A stretch of 64,000 bases of DNA from Enterococcus sp. DIV1094 (GTDB lineage: Bacteria; Bacillota; Bacilli; Lactobacillales; Enterococcaceae). How positions within the stretch are numbered: the stretch's first letter is position 1; every line of letters starts with the position of its first letter. Made by a program: the position numbers and the translations under genes. Positions 53,509-63,357 of this stretch are shown in pieces. The notes beneath the pieces are model-generated. The model made no database searches and had not been told where the DNA came from. It saw nothing but the letters and a program-made list of their open reading frames with translations. The stretch is taken from positions 1,570,001 to 1,634,000 of the forward strand of contig NZ_CP147250.1 of the NCBI RefSeq assembly GCF_017316305.2. The letters are read 5' to 3'.

Positions 53509-54939
53509 TCACGACCTATTTTTGATGAGTAGAATAATCGCTTGTTCCACTGTTTCGACGGAGATTGGAATGACATGGTCCATTGACAAAGCAACTGGTG
53601 TATAGAGGGTTCGTTCACACAACAAGCGATGAGACGGTGCAGTCGCAAAGTCGATCGCTTCTTCGTTTAAACGGTTGTAGATCATGGGTTCAACAGAAAT
53701 ATCACACGTCGTCACGCCTTCCAATGCTTCGCGATAGATCAGATATTTGATATCCGAATGCGTCACGATACGTACAGATAATTTTTGTTTATCTAAGCGT
53801 AAAATACCAGTTAATTCAATCACAAATGAGCGCAGACAATTTGGGTTGATCTTTAATTGATAAGGCAATGTGTTCGTCCAATCGCTAACAATCTGTTTTA
53901 CTTCTTCAAATAACTGTCGTTGTTCGTCGGTCAATAAGTGAAATTTTTCGGGTAAGAACAATTGGTAGTTTTTCCACGCAGAACGCAGAATGCGGATCAA
54001 AGCACGCTCAAATGCTTTATTTCCAAGAAAAGAATGGCCAAAGTGTTCCTCGAACTGTTGGATCAACTGCTTAGTCTCTGGATTATTTTCAATAAAGACT
54101 TGATGAAGTTGCGCAAAATCCTGCTCGATTGCTTCATAAGTAGCAAATCCATAATCACAGAGATTGAAAAGGATCAGAATAAAATAAAATTCATTTGGCT
54201 GAAAAAATTCTCTAAAAGGACTTTCTTCCCAAGCAACAAGAACAAAATCATAAATTGGTCTTTTTTTGATTTCATCAATGAAGGATTGATCGACAGATAG
54301 TGGAGAATTTTTTTGATAGAATAGGCTGATCAAAAAGCCTGTTTGTAAGATCTCTTGAGTATCGCGATCATAGATACGTCCACTTTTTTTAGTGACCGCT
54401 TGGATAAATTCCTGCGCTTGGACATCAAAAGAGGCAGGAACAGAGAACTCAGGCAACGTGCCTGTTCGATAACTCACATTTAGTAAAATCAAACGTCTTT
54501 CGATATCAGTGAAGCGAGGAGAGTGATATTCGATGGAGATATCACATGCTTGAAAGTAGTCTAATACTTGTTTCTTCAACGCATAGGCTTTGCTGACGGA
54601 AACAAACTCAAGCTCAGTCAGTTGGATATAATCAGGTTCATCTTCTAAGTAAAGAAGGCAGGTTTTTAAAAATAAAGACGGTCGAGAGATGCGTTGCATC
54701 AACTGGAAACGAGGAGTCGTTGGTTCGAAGTATAAAGAATAGGTTTCTTTTTCTTTTGAGTGGTAAATGATTTGGTCGCTCAGTTCTCTACTTAATGATT
54801 TGATATCATTCAACAAAGTTGTTTGGCAAACATGTAACAAAGTAGCTGTTGTTGGAAGATGGACTTCTTTATTTATATAAAACTGTCCACAGAGAAATAG
54901 TTGGCGTAAGAGATTTTTCTCGAGATAATGTTCAATCAT
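53509..54939 (-). CDS. Mga-type helix-turn-helix regulator 1
   Basis: A 476-aa cytoplasmic protein. An N-terminal winged-helix region (about 1-60, LPTTATLLHVCQTTLLNDIKSL) is followed by a long helical Mga/PRD-like middle and a C-terminal EIIB-like fold region (VRIVTHSDIKYL). The family includes virulence and metabolism regulators that sense PTS phosphorylation. GGAGG precedes the ATG. It is divergent from the tyrosine decarboxylase gene and may control it, or the PTS locus whose operon it converges on. Confidence 0.75.
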   Translation of the reverse strand: MIEHYLEKNLLRQLFLCGQFYINKEVHLPTTATLLHVCQTTLLNDIKSLSRELSDQIIYHSKEKETYSLYFEPTTPRFQLMQRISRPSLFLKTCLLYLEDEPDYIQLTELEFVSVSKAYALKKQVLDYFQACDISIEYHSPRFTDIERRLILLNVSYRTGTLPEFSVPASFDVQAQEFIQAVTKKSGRIYDRDTQEILQTGFLISLFYQKNSPLSVDQSFIDEIKKRPIYDFVLVAWEESPFREFFQPNEFYFILILFNLCDYGFATYEAIEQDFAQLHQVFIENNPETKQLIQQFEEHFGHSFLGNKAFERALIRILRSAWKNYQLFLPEKFHLLTDEQRQLFEEVKQIVSDWTNTLPYQLKINPNCLRSFVIELTGILRLDKQKLSVRIVTHSDIKYLIYREALEGVTTCDISVEPMIYNRLNEEAIDFATAPSHRLLCERTLYTPVALSMDHVIPISVETVEQAIILLIKNRS

Positions 54940-55438
54940 GGGGAATCCTCCCTATTTGTATATTCATGCACAAGCACTTAGCTATTATGCCATGTTTTTC
55001 GTAGATGTGCATCTATCATTTGATGGGTCTTAGCAAAAGCAAGCCTATATTTAATTACTGTTGTTATTGTATCTGCTTTATCTAAAAAAATGAGGCTTTG
55101 ATCAACAGAAAAAATCGAATTGAAAAAGAGATAGCGGTTTTCTTTCAGACGAATAAATGATTTTGTTTTCTTATTTTTGTTCGTGAGCTAAACGTTATAA
55201 TCAATAAAACAAGTCATTTCTTGCTAAAAAGTTTAGCTGAATCGTTCGTTTTTTCGAGGTGAAAATACAGAATAATCAGACTTTATTTTTTTTATCTTCA
55301 AAGAAAGGGGCGTTAAGAGATGTTATTAAAAAAAAATTTTTAAAATTGGGGCGTATAGTCAAACACGTAAACTGATCAAGAAACAACAGCCGGCCGATTA
55401 TTTCCTATGATCAGGTACCAAGAGAGGAGAAATACACA
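54940..55438. promoter_or_regulatory. Divergent regulatory region, Mga-type gene and decarboxylase
   Basis: About 500 bp without a sizeable gene. An inverted repeat AGCTAAAC (55186-55193) / GTTTAGCT (55231-55238) flanks TTATAATC. A possible 7-codon leader at 55320-55343 (MLLKKNF) has AAAGGGG upstream. GATCA repeats lie before the ribosome site AGAGAGGAG. I see no T-box sequence. Confidence 0.4.
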
Positions 55439-57274
55439 ATGGATGATATGGATATCAAAGCCGTCTTTATTGGCGACAAAGCAGAAAATGGACAAGTTTA
55501 TAAAATGTTATTGAACAAGATGGTCGATGAACATTTAGGTTGGCGTGAAAATTATTTACCAGGTGATCTACCTGCAATCAGTGAGGCAGACAAATCAAAG
55601 CCATCTTATCTTGCGACACGTCAACATATGATGGAAGTTTTAGATGAAGTGAGTGAACGGATGCGCGCTGGTTCAATCCCTTGGCATTCAGCCGGACGTT
55701 ATTGGGGACAAATGAATGCAGAAACATTGATGCCAGCTTTATTGGCATATAACTTTGCGATGCTTTGGAATCCTAATAATGTGGCATTGGAATCATCAAT
55801 GGCAACGTCACAAATGGAAGCAGAGATCGGTGAAGATTTTGCTAAACTCTTCAGTATGCCGAATGGCTGGGGACATTTGACAGCAGATGGCTCGATTGCG
55901 AATTTAGAAGGACTCTGGTATGCACGTTGCATCAAATCGATTCCTTTAGCGGTCAAAGAAACGTATCCGGAAAAAGTAAAAGACTTATCAGATTGGGCAT
56001 TACTTAATTTATCTGTAGAAGAAATTTTAGAAATGATCGAAACATTTACTGATGAAGAATTGGATCGTGTCAAAGCAGCTTCATCACGAAGTGGGAAACA
56101 CATCCAAGAATTAGGTAAGTGGATCGTCCCTCAAACGAAACACTATTCATGGATGAAAGCATTGGATATTTGTGGTGTTGGATTGGATCAAATGATTGCG
56201 ATCCCCGTGGATGACTGCTACCGAATGGATGTCCAAGTATTGGAGAAAACGATTCGTGAGTTAGCGCAACAACAAATCCCTATTTTAGGTGTAGTCGCTG
56301 TTGTAGGTACAACAGAAGAAGGACAAGTCGATCGTGTCGATAAAATCGTTGAACTTAGAGAGAAATTGAAAGAGGAAGGAATCTATTTCTATCTCCACGT
56401 GGATGCAGCTTATGGTGGTTATGCGCGCTGTTTGTTCATGAATGAAGCGTATGAATTTGTTCCTTATGCCTCATTAGCAGATTTTTATCGAGAACATCAT
56501 GTTTTCCACCACGAAGTGAAAATCGAGCGAAGTGTCTATGAAGGCTTCAAGGCAATCAGTGAAGCGGAATCAGTGACAGTTGATCCCCATAAGATGGGTT
56601 ACGTTCCTTATGCGGCAGGTGGAATCACGATCAAACATAAAAGCATGCGCAATATCATTTCTTATTTTGCCCCTTATGTGTTTGAAAAATCCGTGAAAGC
56701 ACCAGATATGTTAGGTGCCTATATCCTAGAAGGCTCAAAAGCTGGAGCAACAGCTGCGGCAGTGTGGACAGCCCATCATGTGCTACCGTTGAACGTCACA
56801 GGTTACGGTCAACTCATTGGTGCATCGATCGAAGCCGCACAACGTTTTAGAGAATTTCTTGGTCAATTAAGCTTTACAGTCAATGGGAAAACAATTGAAG
56901 TCTATCCGTTGAATCATCCAGATTTCAACATGGTCGATTGGGCATTCAAAGTGCAAGGCTGTACAGATCTAAAAGAAATCAATCGCTTGAATGAAAAAAT
57001 GTTCGATGTGTCCTCTTATATGGACGGGGATGTGTACGATGAACGCTTCATCACTTCTCATACTACATTCACGCAATCTGATTATGGCGATTCTCCTGTG
57101 GCATTTGTCGAAAGTATGGGTGTATCAAAAGAAGAATGGCAAAAAGAACAACAAGTCACTTTGTTGCGTGCTGCGATCATGACCCCTTATTTAACAGATG
57201 ATAGCATCTTTGCTTATTACACCAAAGCCATCAAACACGCAATGGAAGAAAAACTAAAAGAAGTTCTTGCGTAG
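55439..57274 (+). CDS. tdcA: PLP-dependent tyrosine (aromatic amino acid) decarboxylase
   Basis: A 611-aa group II decarboxylase of the lactic-acid-bacterial TyrDC type. It has [13 protein letters not shown] at the N-terminus, [19 protein letters not shown], a PLP-stacking His near 235, [13 protein letters not shown] (Asp322) and the Schiff-base Lys385 in [11 protein letters not shown]. It converts tyrosine, and often phenylalanine, to tyramine or phenethylamine, consuming a proton for acid resistance. The usual neighbours tyrS and nhaC are absent. The exact substrate preference cannot be read from sequence. Confidence 0.88.
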   Translation: MDDMDIKAVFIGDKAENGQVYKMLLNKMVDEHLGWRENYLPGDLPAISEADKSKPSYLATRQHMMEVLDEVSERMRAGSIPWHSAGRYWGQMNAETLMPALLAYNFAMLWNPNNVALESSMATSQMEAEIGEDFAKLFSMPNGWGHLTADGSIANLEGLWYARCIKSIPLAVKETYPEKVKDLSDWALLNLSVEEILEMIETFTDEELDRVKAASSRSGKHIQELGKWIVPQTKHYSWMKALDICGVGLDQMIAIPVDDCYRMDVQVLEKTIRELAQQQIPILGVVAVVGTTEEGQVDRVDKIVELREKLKEEGIYFYLHVDAAYGGYARCLFMNEAYEFVPYASLADFYREHHVFHHEVKIERSVYEGFKAISEAESVTVDPHKMGYVPYAAGGITIKHKSMRNIISYFAPYVFEKSVKAPDMLGAYILEGSKAGATAAAVWTAHHVLPLNVTGYGQLIGASIEAAQRFREFLGQLSFTVNGKTIEVYPLNHPDFNMVDWAFKVQGCTDLKEINRLNEKMFDVSSYMDGDVYDERFITSHTTFTQSDYGDSPVAFVESMGVSKEEWQKEQQVTLLRAAIMTPYLTDDSIFAYYTKAIKHAMEEKLKEVLA

Positions 57275-57301
57275 TTCTAGTGATAGAAAGAAGGATCGAT
57301 C

Positions 57302-58756
57302 ATGACAGACTCAAAATCTACAAAACAGCTGTCAACGTTAACATTTATTGGGATGACTTGCGCATTAGTCGCAAGCATCCGCAATATTCCTGATGTCGCT
57401 GCCACTGGTTGGACGATGTTGTTTTATATGTTAGTTGCTGTACTTTTTTATGCGTTTCCGATCTCTCTGATCTCAGGAGAATTTGCCGGAATGTTTCCTC
57501 AAAAAGGAGGGCCCGAACTATGGGTCTCTCAATCTCTCGGTAGAAAATGGGGATTTGTCGTCTCTTGGCTTTTATGGGTGCAGATGTTTCCCGGAATGGT
57601 CATGGTTGCCTCAGCACTTGCGCCTTTGTTTGGGAATATGGTCAATAATGTCCCATTAGGCTTGAATAGTAAATTTACGTTACTCGTGATCTTAGTCGTT
57701 TACTGGATCATCACAGTATTGAACCTAAAATTCGATATGGCAAAAATCGGAGGAAAGATCGGCGTCTGGTTGGGGTTATATATCCCATTGGCTTTGATGC
57801 TGCTGTTGGGTGTTGCCGCTTGGATCAAAGTTGGTATCATGCCAAATGGAACATTAGGAAAATTTTCGTGGGATCTACTCGTTCCAAATCCAAGCACTGC
57901 CAAATCATTCGTTTATTTTGCACCGATCATGTTCATTTTTACTGGAATCGAAATGTCTTCTGTTTATATCACTCGATTGAGCCATCCAGTTAAAACTTAT
58001 ATCCGCGGTATTTTCGCCGCCTTGGTCTTTTTGTTTGTAGTAAATACGTTGAATGCTTTAGTCGTCGCCAATGTCGTGCCAAAGGGCCAAATGGAATTGA
58101 ACAACATTGCCCAATCGATTTCGATCGATTGCCAAATTCTTGGATTGCCACATATGATCGTCAATCTGTTTAGCTTACTCGTATTTGTCGGTGTCGCTGT
58201 CCAACTATCTGCTTGGGCTTCTGGTCCAGCAAAAACTGTCACAGAAAGCGCAAGAAAAGGAGCGTATCCTCCTCGCTTCAATTTTTGGAAAACCAATGAA
58301 TTCGATGTATCCAAAGCAGTGATTTTGACACAATCCATTATCATTTCTGTATTTGCATTATTCTATTTGTTGATTCCTGGAGTCAATCAAGCATTTTTGA
58401 TGCTAGTCAATGCAACGACAGTCATTTATTGTATTGTCTACATTATCATGGGCATCGCATTCTTACATTTTAGAAAAACAAATCCAGAGATTTCTCGTCC
58501 ATTTCGGATTGGCAAAAAAGACGGAAAAGGAAATCTTGGGGCATGGCTGGTCGTTCTGATCTTATTCGCATCAATCGTTTTTTCTGTCGGACTTACGCTA
58601 AAAGCCGGCACATGGATCAACTTTGTGGCTGTCGCATTGATCAGTGGTATTCTTTTTGTGGCGCCATTATGTATTGAAAAAATCAGAAAACCCTCGTGGG
58701 AACAAGAAATAAAAAACAAATTAAGTGAACAAAAAATCCAAAAACAATCGAAGTAA
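57302..58756 (+). CDS. tyrP: Tyrosine/tyramine antiporter (APC family)
   Basis: A 484-aa membrane protein with about 12 helices, of the glutamate:GABA / tyrosine:tyramine antiporter group. The N-terminal MTCALVASIRNIPDVAATGW and FPISLISGEFAGMFPQKGGPELW are characteristic. It exchanges the external amino acid for the internal amine, which with the decarboxylase generates proton motive force. It is 27 bp after the decarboxylase with AAGGATC upstream. Confidence 0.86.
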   Translation: MTDSKSTKQLSTLTFIGMTCALVASIRNIPDVAATGWTMLFYMLVAVLFYAFPISLISGEFAGMFPQKGGPELWVSQSLGRKWGFVVSWLLWVQMFPGMVMVASALAPLFGNMVNNVPLGLNSKFTLLVILVVYWIITVLNLKFDMAKIGGKIGVWLGLYIPLALMLLLGVAAWIKVGIMPNGTLGKFSWDLLVPNPSTAKSFVYFAPIMFIFTGIEMSSVYITRLSHPVKTYIRGIFAALVFLFVVNTLNALVVANVVPKGQMELNNIAQSISIDCQILGLPHMIVNLFSLLVFVGVAVQLSAWASGPAKTVTESARKGAYPPRFNFWKTNEFDVSKAVILTQSIIISVFALFYLLIPGVNQAFLMLVNATTVIYCIVYIIMGIAFLHFRKTNPEISRPFRIGKKDGKGNLGAWLVVLILFASIVFSVGLTLKAGTWINFVAVALISGILFVAPLCIEKIRKPSWEQEIKNKLSEQKIQKQSK

Positions 58757-58816
58757 AAGAAGAAAATGTCGTTTAAAAAACAAACGCTGAAGCCTGTCTC
58801 ACATTAAATTACACTA

Positions 58817-58874
58817 ATTATTTCATGTTTGCCTGAAATAATCGACAGGAGAAACTACCCTTCTTACGTATAAT
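58817..58874 (+). promoter_or_regulatory. Operator-like palindrome and -10 box upstream of the P-type ATPase
   Basis: ATTATTTCA (58817-58825) and TGAAATAAT (58834-58842) form a perfect 9-bp palindrome. A TATAAT box lies at 58869-58874, 35 bp before the ATG. The position suits a repressor or metal/osmotic regulator binding at or upstream of the -35 region. Confidence 0.5.
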
Positions 58875-58908
58875 AAGTATATCAAATGAAATACAGGAGG
58901 GACTGCCG

Positions 58909-61458
58909 ATGACGTGGTACAAAGAAACTGCTGAACAAACAATGAAAACATTAAAGACGACCAAAGACGGTCTTGCCAATCAAGAACGTACCAGTCGTTT
59001 AGAAATACAAGGACGAAATGAAATAGAAGTAAAAAAGAAAGTGAGTCCGCTTCGGAAGTTTTTGAAGCATTTTACGGATTTGTTGATGGTCATCCTGATG
59101 GTCGCTTCCGTTTTGAAGTTTCTAACGGGTGATTATATTGAAGGTGGGATTATTTTACTTGTCGTAGTCATCAATAGTTTTGTTGGCTATTGGCAAGAAC
59201 GAAAAGCAGAAGAGTCACTCAACGGGCTAAAAAGTCTGATGAGTCAAGACGCAGTGATTTTTTCTGAGGGAGTCAAAAAAAGTATCCCAGCAACCGAGAT
59301 CGTGCAAGGAGATATCGTTAGTTTAAATGCCGGAGATGTCGTACCAGCCGATATTCGTTTAGTTGAAACATATGGCTTGATGATCGAAGAAGCTGCGTTG
59401 ACCGGTGAGTCTGATGCGGTAGAGAAAATCAGTGATCCGTTAGTCGATGAATTAGGTGCAGGGGATCAGCTCAATATGGCTTTTTCTGGCACACTTGTTC
59501 AAGCTGGATCGGCGCTTGGTGTCGTCGTTGAAACAGGAAATACGACAGAGATCGGAAAAATCAATCAAGCGCTACAATCGGTTCAACAACAAACAACACC
59601 TTTAGTTCGTAAGATCCATCAGTTGAATAAGCAAATTTTTAGAGGGATCGTTTTTCTGAGCTTATTCTTGATTTTCTTTACCTCATTTAGGTATGGGTTA
59701 GAGTGGAACTTTCTGTTTTCAACGATCATTGCATTGATCGTTTCCATGATCCCAGAAGGCTTACCAGCCGTATTGACGATGATCTTGTCTCTTGGTGTCA
59801 ATGAAATGGCGCAAGAACAAGCCATCATCAAAGGGCTACCTTCCGTTGAGACACTTGGCTCAATGACGGTGATCTGTTCAGATAAAACCGGTACATTGAC
59901 TAAAAATGAAATGACGGTTGTTGAGACAATGACAGAAGATGAGACACGTTTACTTGAAATCATGAAAAACTGTCAGGAAGTACAAACAAAAGATGATCAA
60001 GTAGTGGCATCTTTGAGTGGCAATCCAACTGAACTGGCTTTATTACGTTACACAGCTGAAAAGAATCTTCCCCTAAGAGAGGCTCTTGCCAAACTACCAT
60101 TTAGCTCCAGCTACAAATATATGGCAACGATGCATGAAGAACAGGACCATGCAGTAGTGTTTGTCAAAGGAGCGCCAGAAGTTTTATTATCAAAATCTTC
60201 CTTGTCACAGTCAGAGCAGCAACAATGGATCGACCAAGCATCGCAACTAGCGAAAAAAGGGCAGCGAGTGTTAGGCTTTGCTTATAAGCAAGTAGCGATC
60301 GATCAGGAGTTAGTCCATAACGAACTGGAACAGCTGACATTTGTCGGTATTGCAGGCATCATTGATCCACCAAAAGAGAGTGCCATCCAAGCAGTAAGAG
60401 AGTGTCAACAAGCTGGAATCTCAGTGAAAATGATTACCGGTGACCATAAAGACACGGCGCAAGCGATTGCGGATCAAATCGGATTGAAGCACACGAGCAA
60501 CGTTCTTGAAGGAATCGATATCGATCGACTTTCTGATCAAGAGTTAGCGAAAAAAGTAAGAACAGTCGATGTCTTTGCTCGAACGACACCGGAGCATAAA
60601 TTAAGGATCGTAGAAGCTTTGCAAAAAAATGGCGAAATCGTCGGGATGACCGGCGATGGTGTCAATGATGCTCCAGCATTGAAGCGTGCGGATGTCGGGA
60701 TCGCTATGGGGATCAAAGGAAGTGAAGTCAGTAAACAAGCCGCAGATATGGTCTTGGGGGATGACAACTTCCATACGATCGCTAAAGCAGTCAAAGAAGG
60801 CCGTCGTATTTTAGACAATCTACAAAAAACGATCAGCTTTTTCTTACCAACTTCCTTAGCGCAAGGGTTAGTGATCATCTGGGCATTACTTGTGAACCAA
60901 CCATTGCCTTTGACACCAGTCCAGATCTTATGGGTCAATATGGTCACGACGATCACGTTATCCTATGCTTTAGGATTTGAACAAGCAAGTAAAGATACCA
61001 TGAGTCGTCCGCCAAGAGACCCTAACCAAGGGATCTTGACCAAGTATAATGTGTTCCGGATTTTCTACGTGTCCCTCTTGATCATTATCCCAGCTTACTG
61101 GTTGGCAATGCGTTTTGAAGGACAAGCGTTGCAACAAACCGTTCTTTTACAAAACATCGTTGCGGCCCAAGCAGTTTATATGATCAATTGTCGTGAGCAA
61201 GTCGATGCTTCATTGAATAAAGGCTTTTTCCAAAACAAATTCTTGTTTATTTCATTAGGTATTTTATTTGTACTCCAAACTGGCGTCATCTATCTACCTT
61301 TCGCACAACAAGTCATTGAAACAACGAGCTTGAGTTTCAGCCAACATTTACCGATCCTGGCAAACGTACTTCTATTATTTACGATCGTAGAAGTCGAGAA
61401 GCGAATCAGTAAAACATGGATCAAAAGAAAAGAACAAGAAGCATTTGCGGGCAACTAA
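58909..61458 (+). CDS. P2-type cation-transporting ATPase
   Basis: An 849-aa membrane pump. It has the actuator motif LTGES (164-168), IPEGLP in M4 (281-286), the phosphorylated Asp325 in SDKTGT, TGDHKDTA and TGDGVNDAPALK in the nucleotide/phosphorylation domains, and about ten membrane helices. It is usually annotated as a calcium ATPase. However, M5 reads LPTSLAQG where SERCA has SNVGE, and M6 reads WVNMVTTITL (Asn677, Thr680, Thr681) where SERCA has N-x-x-T-D. The calcium-site Glu and Asp are missing; only Glu283 of M4 remains. Transport of another ion (Na+, K+ or H+) is therefore possible. It is monocistronic. Confidence 0.88.
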   Translation: MTWYKETAEQTMKTLKTTKDGLANQERTSRLEIQGRNEIEVKKKVSPLRKFLKHFTDLLMVILMVASVLKFLTGDYIEGGIILLVVVINSFVGYWQERKAEESLNGLKSLMSQDAVIFSEGVKKSIPATEIVQGDIVSLNAGDVVPADIRLVETYGLMIEEAALTGESDAVEKISDPLVDELGAGDQLNMAFSGTLVQAGSALGVVVETGNTTEIGKINQALQSVQQQTTPLVRKIHQLNKQIFRGIVFLSLFLIFFTSFRYGLEWNFLFSTIIALIVSMIPEGLPAVLTMILSLGVNEMAQEQAIIKGLPSVETLGSMTVICSDKTGTLTKNEMTVVETMTEDETRLLEIMKNCQEVQTKDDQVVASLSGNPTELALLRYTAEKNLPLREALAKLPFSSSYKYMATMHEEQDHAVVFVKGAPEVLLSKSSLSQSEQQQWIDQASQLAKKGQRVLGFAYKQVAIDQELVHNELEQLTFVGIAGIIDPPKESAIQAVRECQQAGISVKMITGDHKDTAQAIADQIGLKHTSNVLEGIDIDRLSDQELAKKVRTVDVFARTTPEHKLRIVEALQKNGEIVGMTGDGVNDAPALKRADVGIAMGIKGSEVSKQAADMVLGDDNFHTIAKAVKEGRRILDNLQKTISFFLPTSLAQGLVIIWALLVNQPLPLTPVQILWVNMVTTITLSYALGFEQASKDTMSRPPRDPNQGILTKYNVFRIFYVSLLIIIPAYWLAMRFEGQALQQTVLLQNIVAAQAVYMINCREQVDASLNKGFFQNKFLFISLGILFVLQTGVIYLPFAQQVIETTSLSFSQHLPILANVLLLFTIVEVEKRISKTWIKRKEQEAFAGN

Positions 61459-61487
61459 GAATCGTCGATCGTTCAATAGGTAAAACT

Positions 61488-61537
61488 AAACAGGCAGTCT
61501 TTCTCTATATTTCTGTAGAGAAGGACTGCCTGTTTTA
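61488..61537 (+). terminator. Terminator of the P-type ATPase gene
   Basis: A 20-bp nearly perfect stem (AAACAGGCAGTCTTTCTCTA with its complement, one mismatch) followed by TTTATT. The following CAGTGTTAAACGCTTCTTTCACAACCT is the right end of the 120-bp repeat, so this may be a fourth, truncated copy. Confidence 0.85.
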
Positions 61538-61570
61538 TTACTCAGTGTTAAACGCTTCTTTCACAACCTA

Positions 61571-61690
61571 GATAAACGGTGTTCAAAAGCCAGCTCCTTC
61601 AATATTAAGTCAAAAATTGAAAAAATATGAGAAGCTATTTTCTCAATTTCTGCCTTAATACTTGGAGCTGAACGGCTTTTTCACAACCTA
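61571..61690. repeat. 120-bp palindromic intergenic repeat, copy 2
   Basis: It begins GATAAACGGTGTTC and ends TTTTTCACAACCTA. Arms AAAAGCC/GGCTTTT, AGCTCC/GGAGCT and TTAAG/CTTAA pair. The central hairpin is TTGAAAAAAT-type, different from copy 1. Confidence 0.78.
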
Positions 61691-61809
61691 TGATAAACGG
61701 TGTTCAAGAAGCAACACTTCAATAATAAGCCAAAAAAATCAAAAATGAAAAAGCCATTTTCGATTTTTCTGGCTTATTATTCAGTGCTGAGCGCTTCTTT
61801 CACAACCTT
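61691..61809. repeat. 120-bp palindromic intergenic repeat, copy 3
   Basis: A direct tandem of copy 2: TGATAAACGGTGTTC to TTCTTTCACAACCTT. Arms AAGAAGC/GCTTCTT and AATAATAAGCC/GGCTTATTATT pair. Its end overlaps the stop codon of the Mga-type gene. Confidence 0.78.
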
Positions 61810-63250
61810 ACAAATAACTTCTAAATGTGAGTTCGGTCAATTGGTCGAGCTCATTTTTGGTTGGGATGGTGGAGATGTAGATAATTGGTATCGGGACTTG
61901 GTCGAGTGGGGTGTTCGAGACGAACAAGTCGTTTTTATGGAACGTTATATCGGAAAGTTGTGATAATTCTACTGGGATCAATTGCACTCGTTTGCCAAAA
62001 TAATCATTTAACTCTTGTTGTAAAAAAGCTTTCCAAGAGGGTTCGCCTTGAAAGAAGAAATACAGGTTCAGCTTATTCGGACGAACGGATAGGATCGCTT
62101 GTTGGATCAAGAATGATAGAAGATGTAAAAAATATTCGTCTTCTTGAACAGGCAATTCTTGTTTCAATTGAGCAAGTAGTTCTTGTTTGAATGGATACAA
62201 CTGTGGATATTGTCGTTCATATTCTTCTAAGAAGTACTGGTACTGTAAATTCAACTGTTCAATCAAAATCGGTGATTCATGGTATTTCAGCAGTAAAAGA
62301 ATCAAGTTATCCGCAAGTTTCGTCTCGTTTAATTCTTCCAAATGCAAGGTATCAGCCAAATCTTGAACGAATTGTTTGATCTTGCCTGAAAAAGGATAAC
62401 TTTGTAAGATATCTGCCACGGGTTCTTGGTATTGATTATTGTAATTCCAGCTTTCTAAAAAGCAAAAGAAAGCAAAAATCAATTCATCTTTTTGTAAATA
62501 AACTCCTTCTAATTCATAAAGAGCAGTAAGTTCAGTAGTATAAACAGAGTAAAGGGCATCCTCAGGCTCAAAGAAAGAGTCATCGATCCGACAATTTGCT
62601 TTGACACGAATCGTGTTGATAAAAAACCAACATATCCCGAAAATCTCTTCTGTTTCAACATAAAAAGGGGTTTGTTTCAGCCTTTTTAAAAAACGGAAAT
62701 AATGCGTTTCATGGATAGAATAGTCTTCAAAAAAATAATTGTTATGGGTAAAGGGCATCAAAAGACGATGATAGAACAAGCGGATCGCATTTTCAGAACC
62801 GGTCATCGTGCTTGTATATTTTGTCAGCTTGATCTGTAACCCGTAAGGAACGAGTTGACGATTGACCTTTCTTGTATGGCGTTTCAACGTTTCATAAGAA
62901 AGTCCGTTGGCTGCTAAAAAATTTGTTGTCGAACATTCTTTCGTGAACAAAAGTTCCTTGATCAATTGCACACTGACGGATTGTTTTAGAAATAACTCCC
63001 ATAGATCATTGGCAAGTAAATTTTTTTGATTAAGTAAACGGATCCCTGACTGATCACTATCGATCACCCAGCCTTCAGGTAATTGTGAACGGATCACTTG
63101 TAAATCGGAAAAAATCGTACGTTCCGTTGTATTGGTTTCTTCAGCAAGTTCATTGACAGTGATTTTAGGATGGTTTAACAGTAGTTCGATCAATGTGACT
63201 TGTCGTTGCAAATCTTTTTCAGTGATGATCTTGTGCATGAGCGAGTACAT
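61808..63250 (-). CDS. Mga-type helix-turn-helix regulator 2
   Basis: A 480-aa cytoplasmic protein. The N-terminal winged helix ITVNELAEETNTTERTIFSDLQVIRSQL (about 29-56) is followed by a second HTH-like segment (TTNFLAANGLSYETLKRHTRKVN), a helical PRD-like middle and an EIIB-like C-terminus. The ATG at 63250 has AGGAGGG at 7-8 nt; the frame open to 63268 overlaps it. It is divergent from the NUDIX gene with an about 107-bp spacer. Target unknown. Confidence 0.76.
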   Translation of the reverse strand: MYSLMHKIITEKDLQRQVTLIELLLNHPKITVNELAEETNTTERTIFSDLQVIRSQLPEGWVIDSDQSGIRLLNQKNLLANDLWELFLKQSVSVQLIKELLFTKECSTTNFLAANGLSYETLKRHTRKVNRQLVPYGLQIKLTKYTSTMTGSENAIRLFYHRLLMPFTHNNYFFEDYSIHETHYFRFLKRLKQTPFYVETEEIFGICWFFINTIRVKANCRIDDSFFEPEDALYSVYTTELTALYELEGVYLQKDELIFAFFCFLESWNYNNQYQEPVADILQSYPFSGKIKQFVQDLADTLHLEELNETKLADNLILLLLKYHESPILIEQLNLQYQYFLEEYERQYPQLYPFKQELLAQLKQELPVQEDEYFLHLLSFLIQQAILSVRPNKLNLYFFFQGEPSWKAFLQQELNDYFGKRVQLIPVELSQLSDITFHKNDLFVSNTPLDQVPIPIIYISTIPTKNELDQLTELTFRSYL

Positions 63251-63357
63251 CAGACATCCCTCCTTCAAATCAAATTATAGCATAACCCTTGACGTGTATA
63301 AGCGGTTTCTTATAAATTTGACAATAGATAACAGAGAGATTTTATTGAAAGGTGTGA

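Noticed and set aside
54940..55438. Expected T-box riboswitch of a tyramine operon
   Set aside because: No T-box core sequence and no specifier-like structure were seen, and there is no tyrS gene.
61700..61963. 87-codon plus-strand frame starting inside the palindromic repeat
   Set aside because: It begins in repeat copy 3 and runs antisense into the Mga-type gene; no ribosome site or family.
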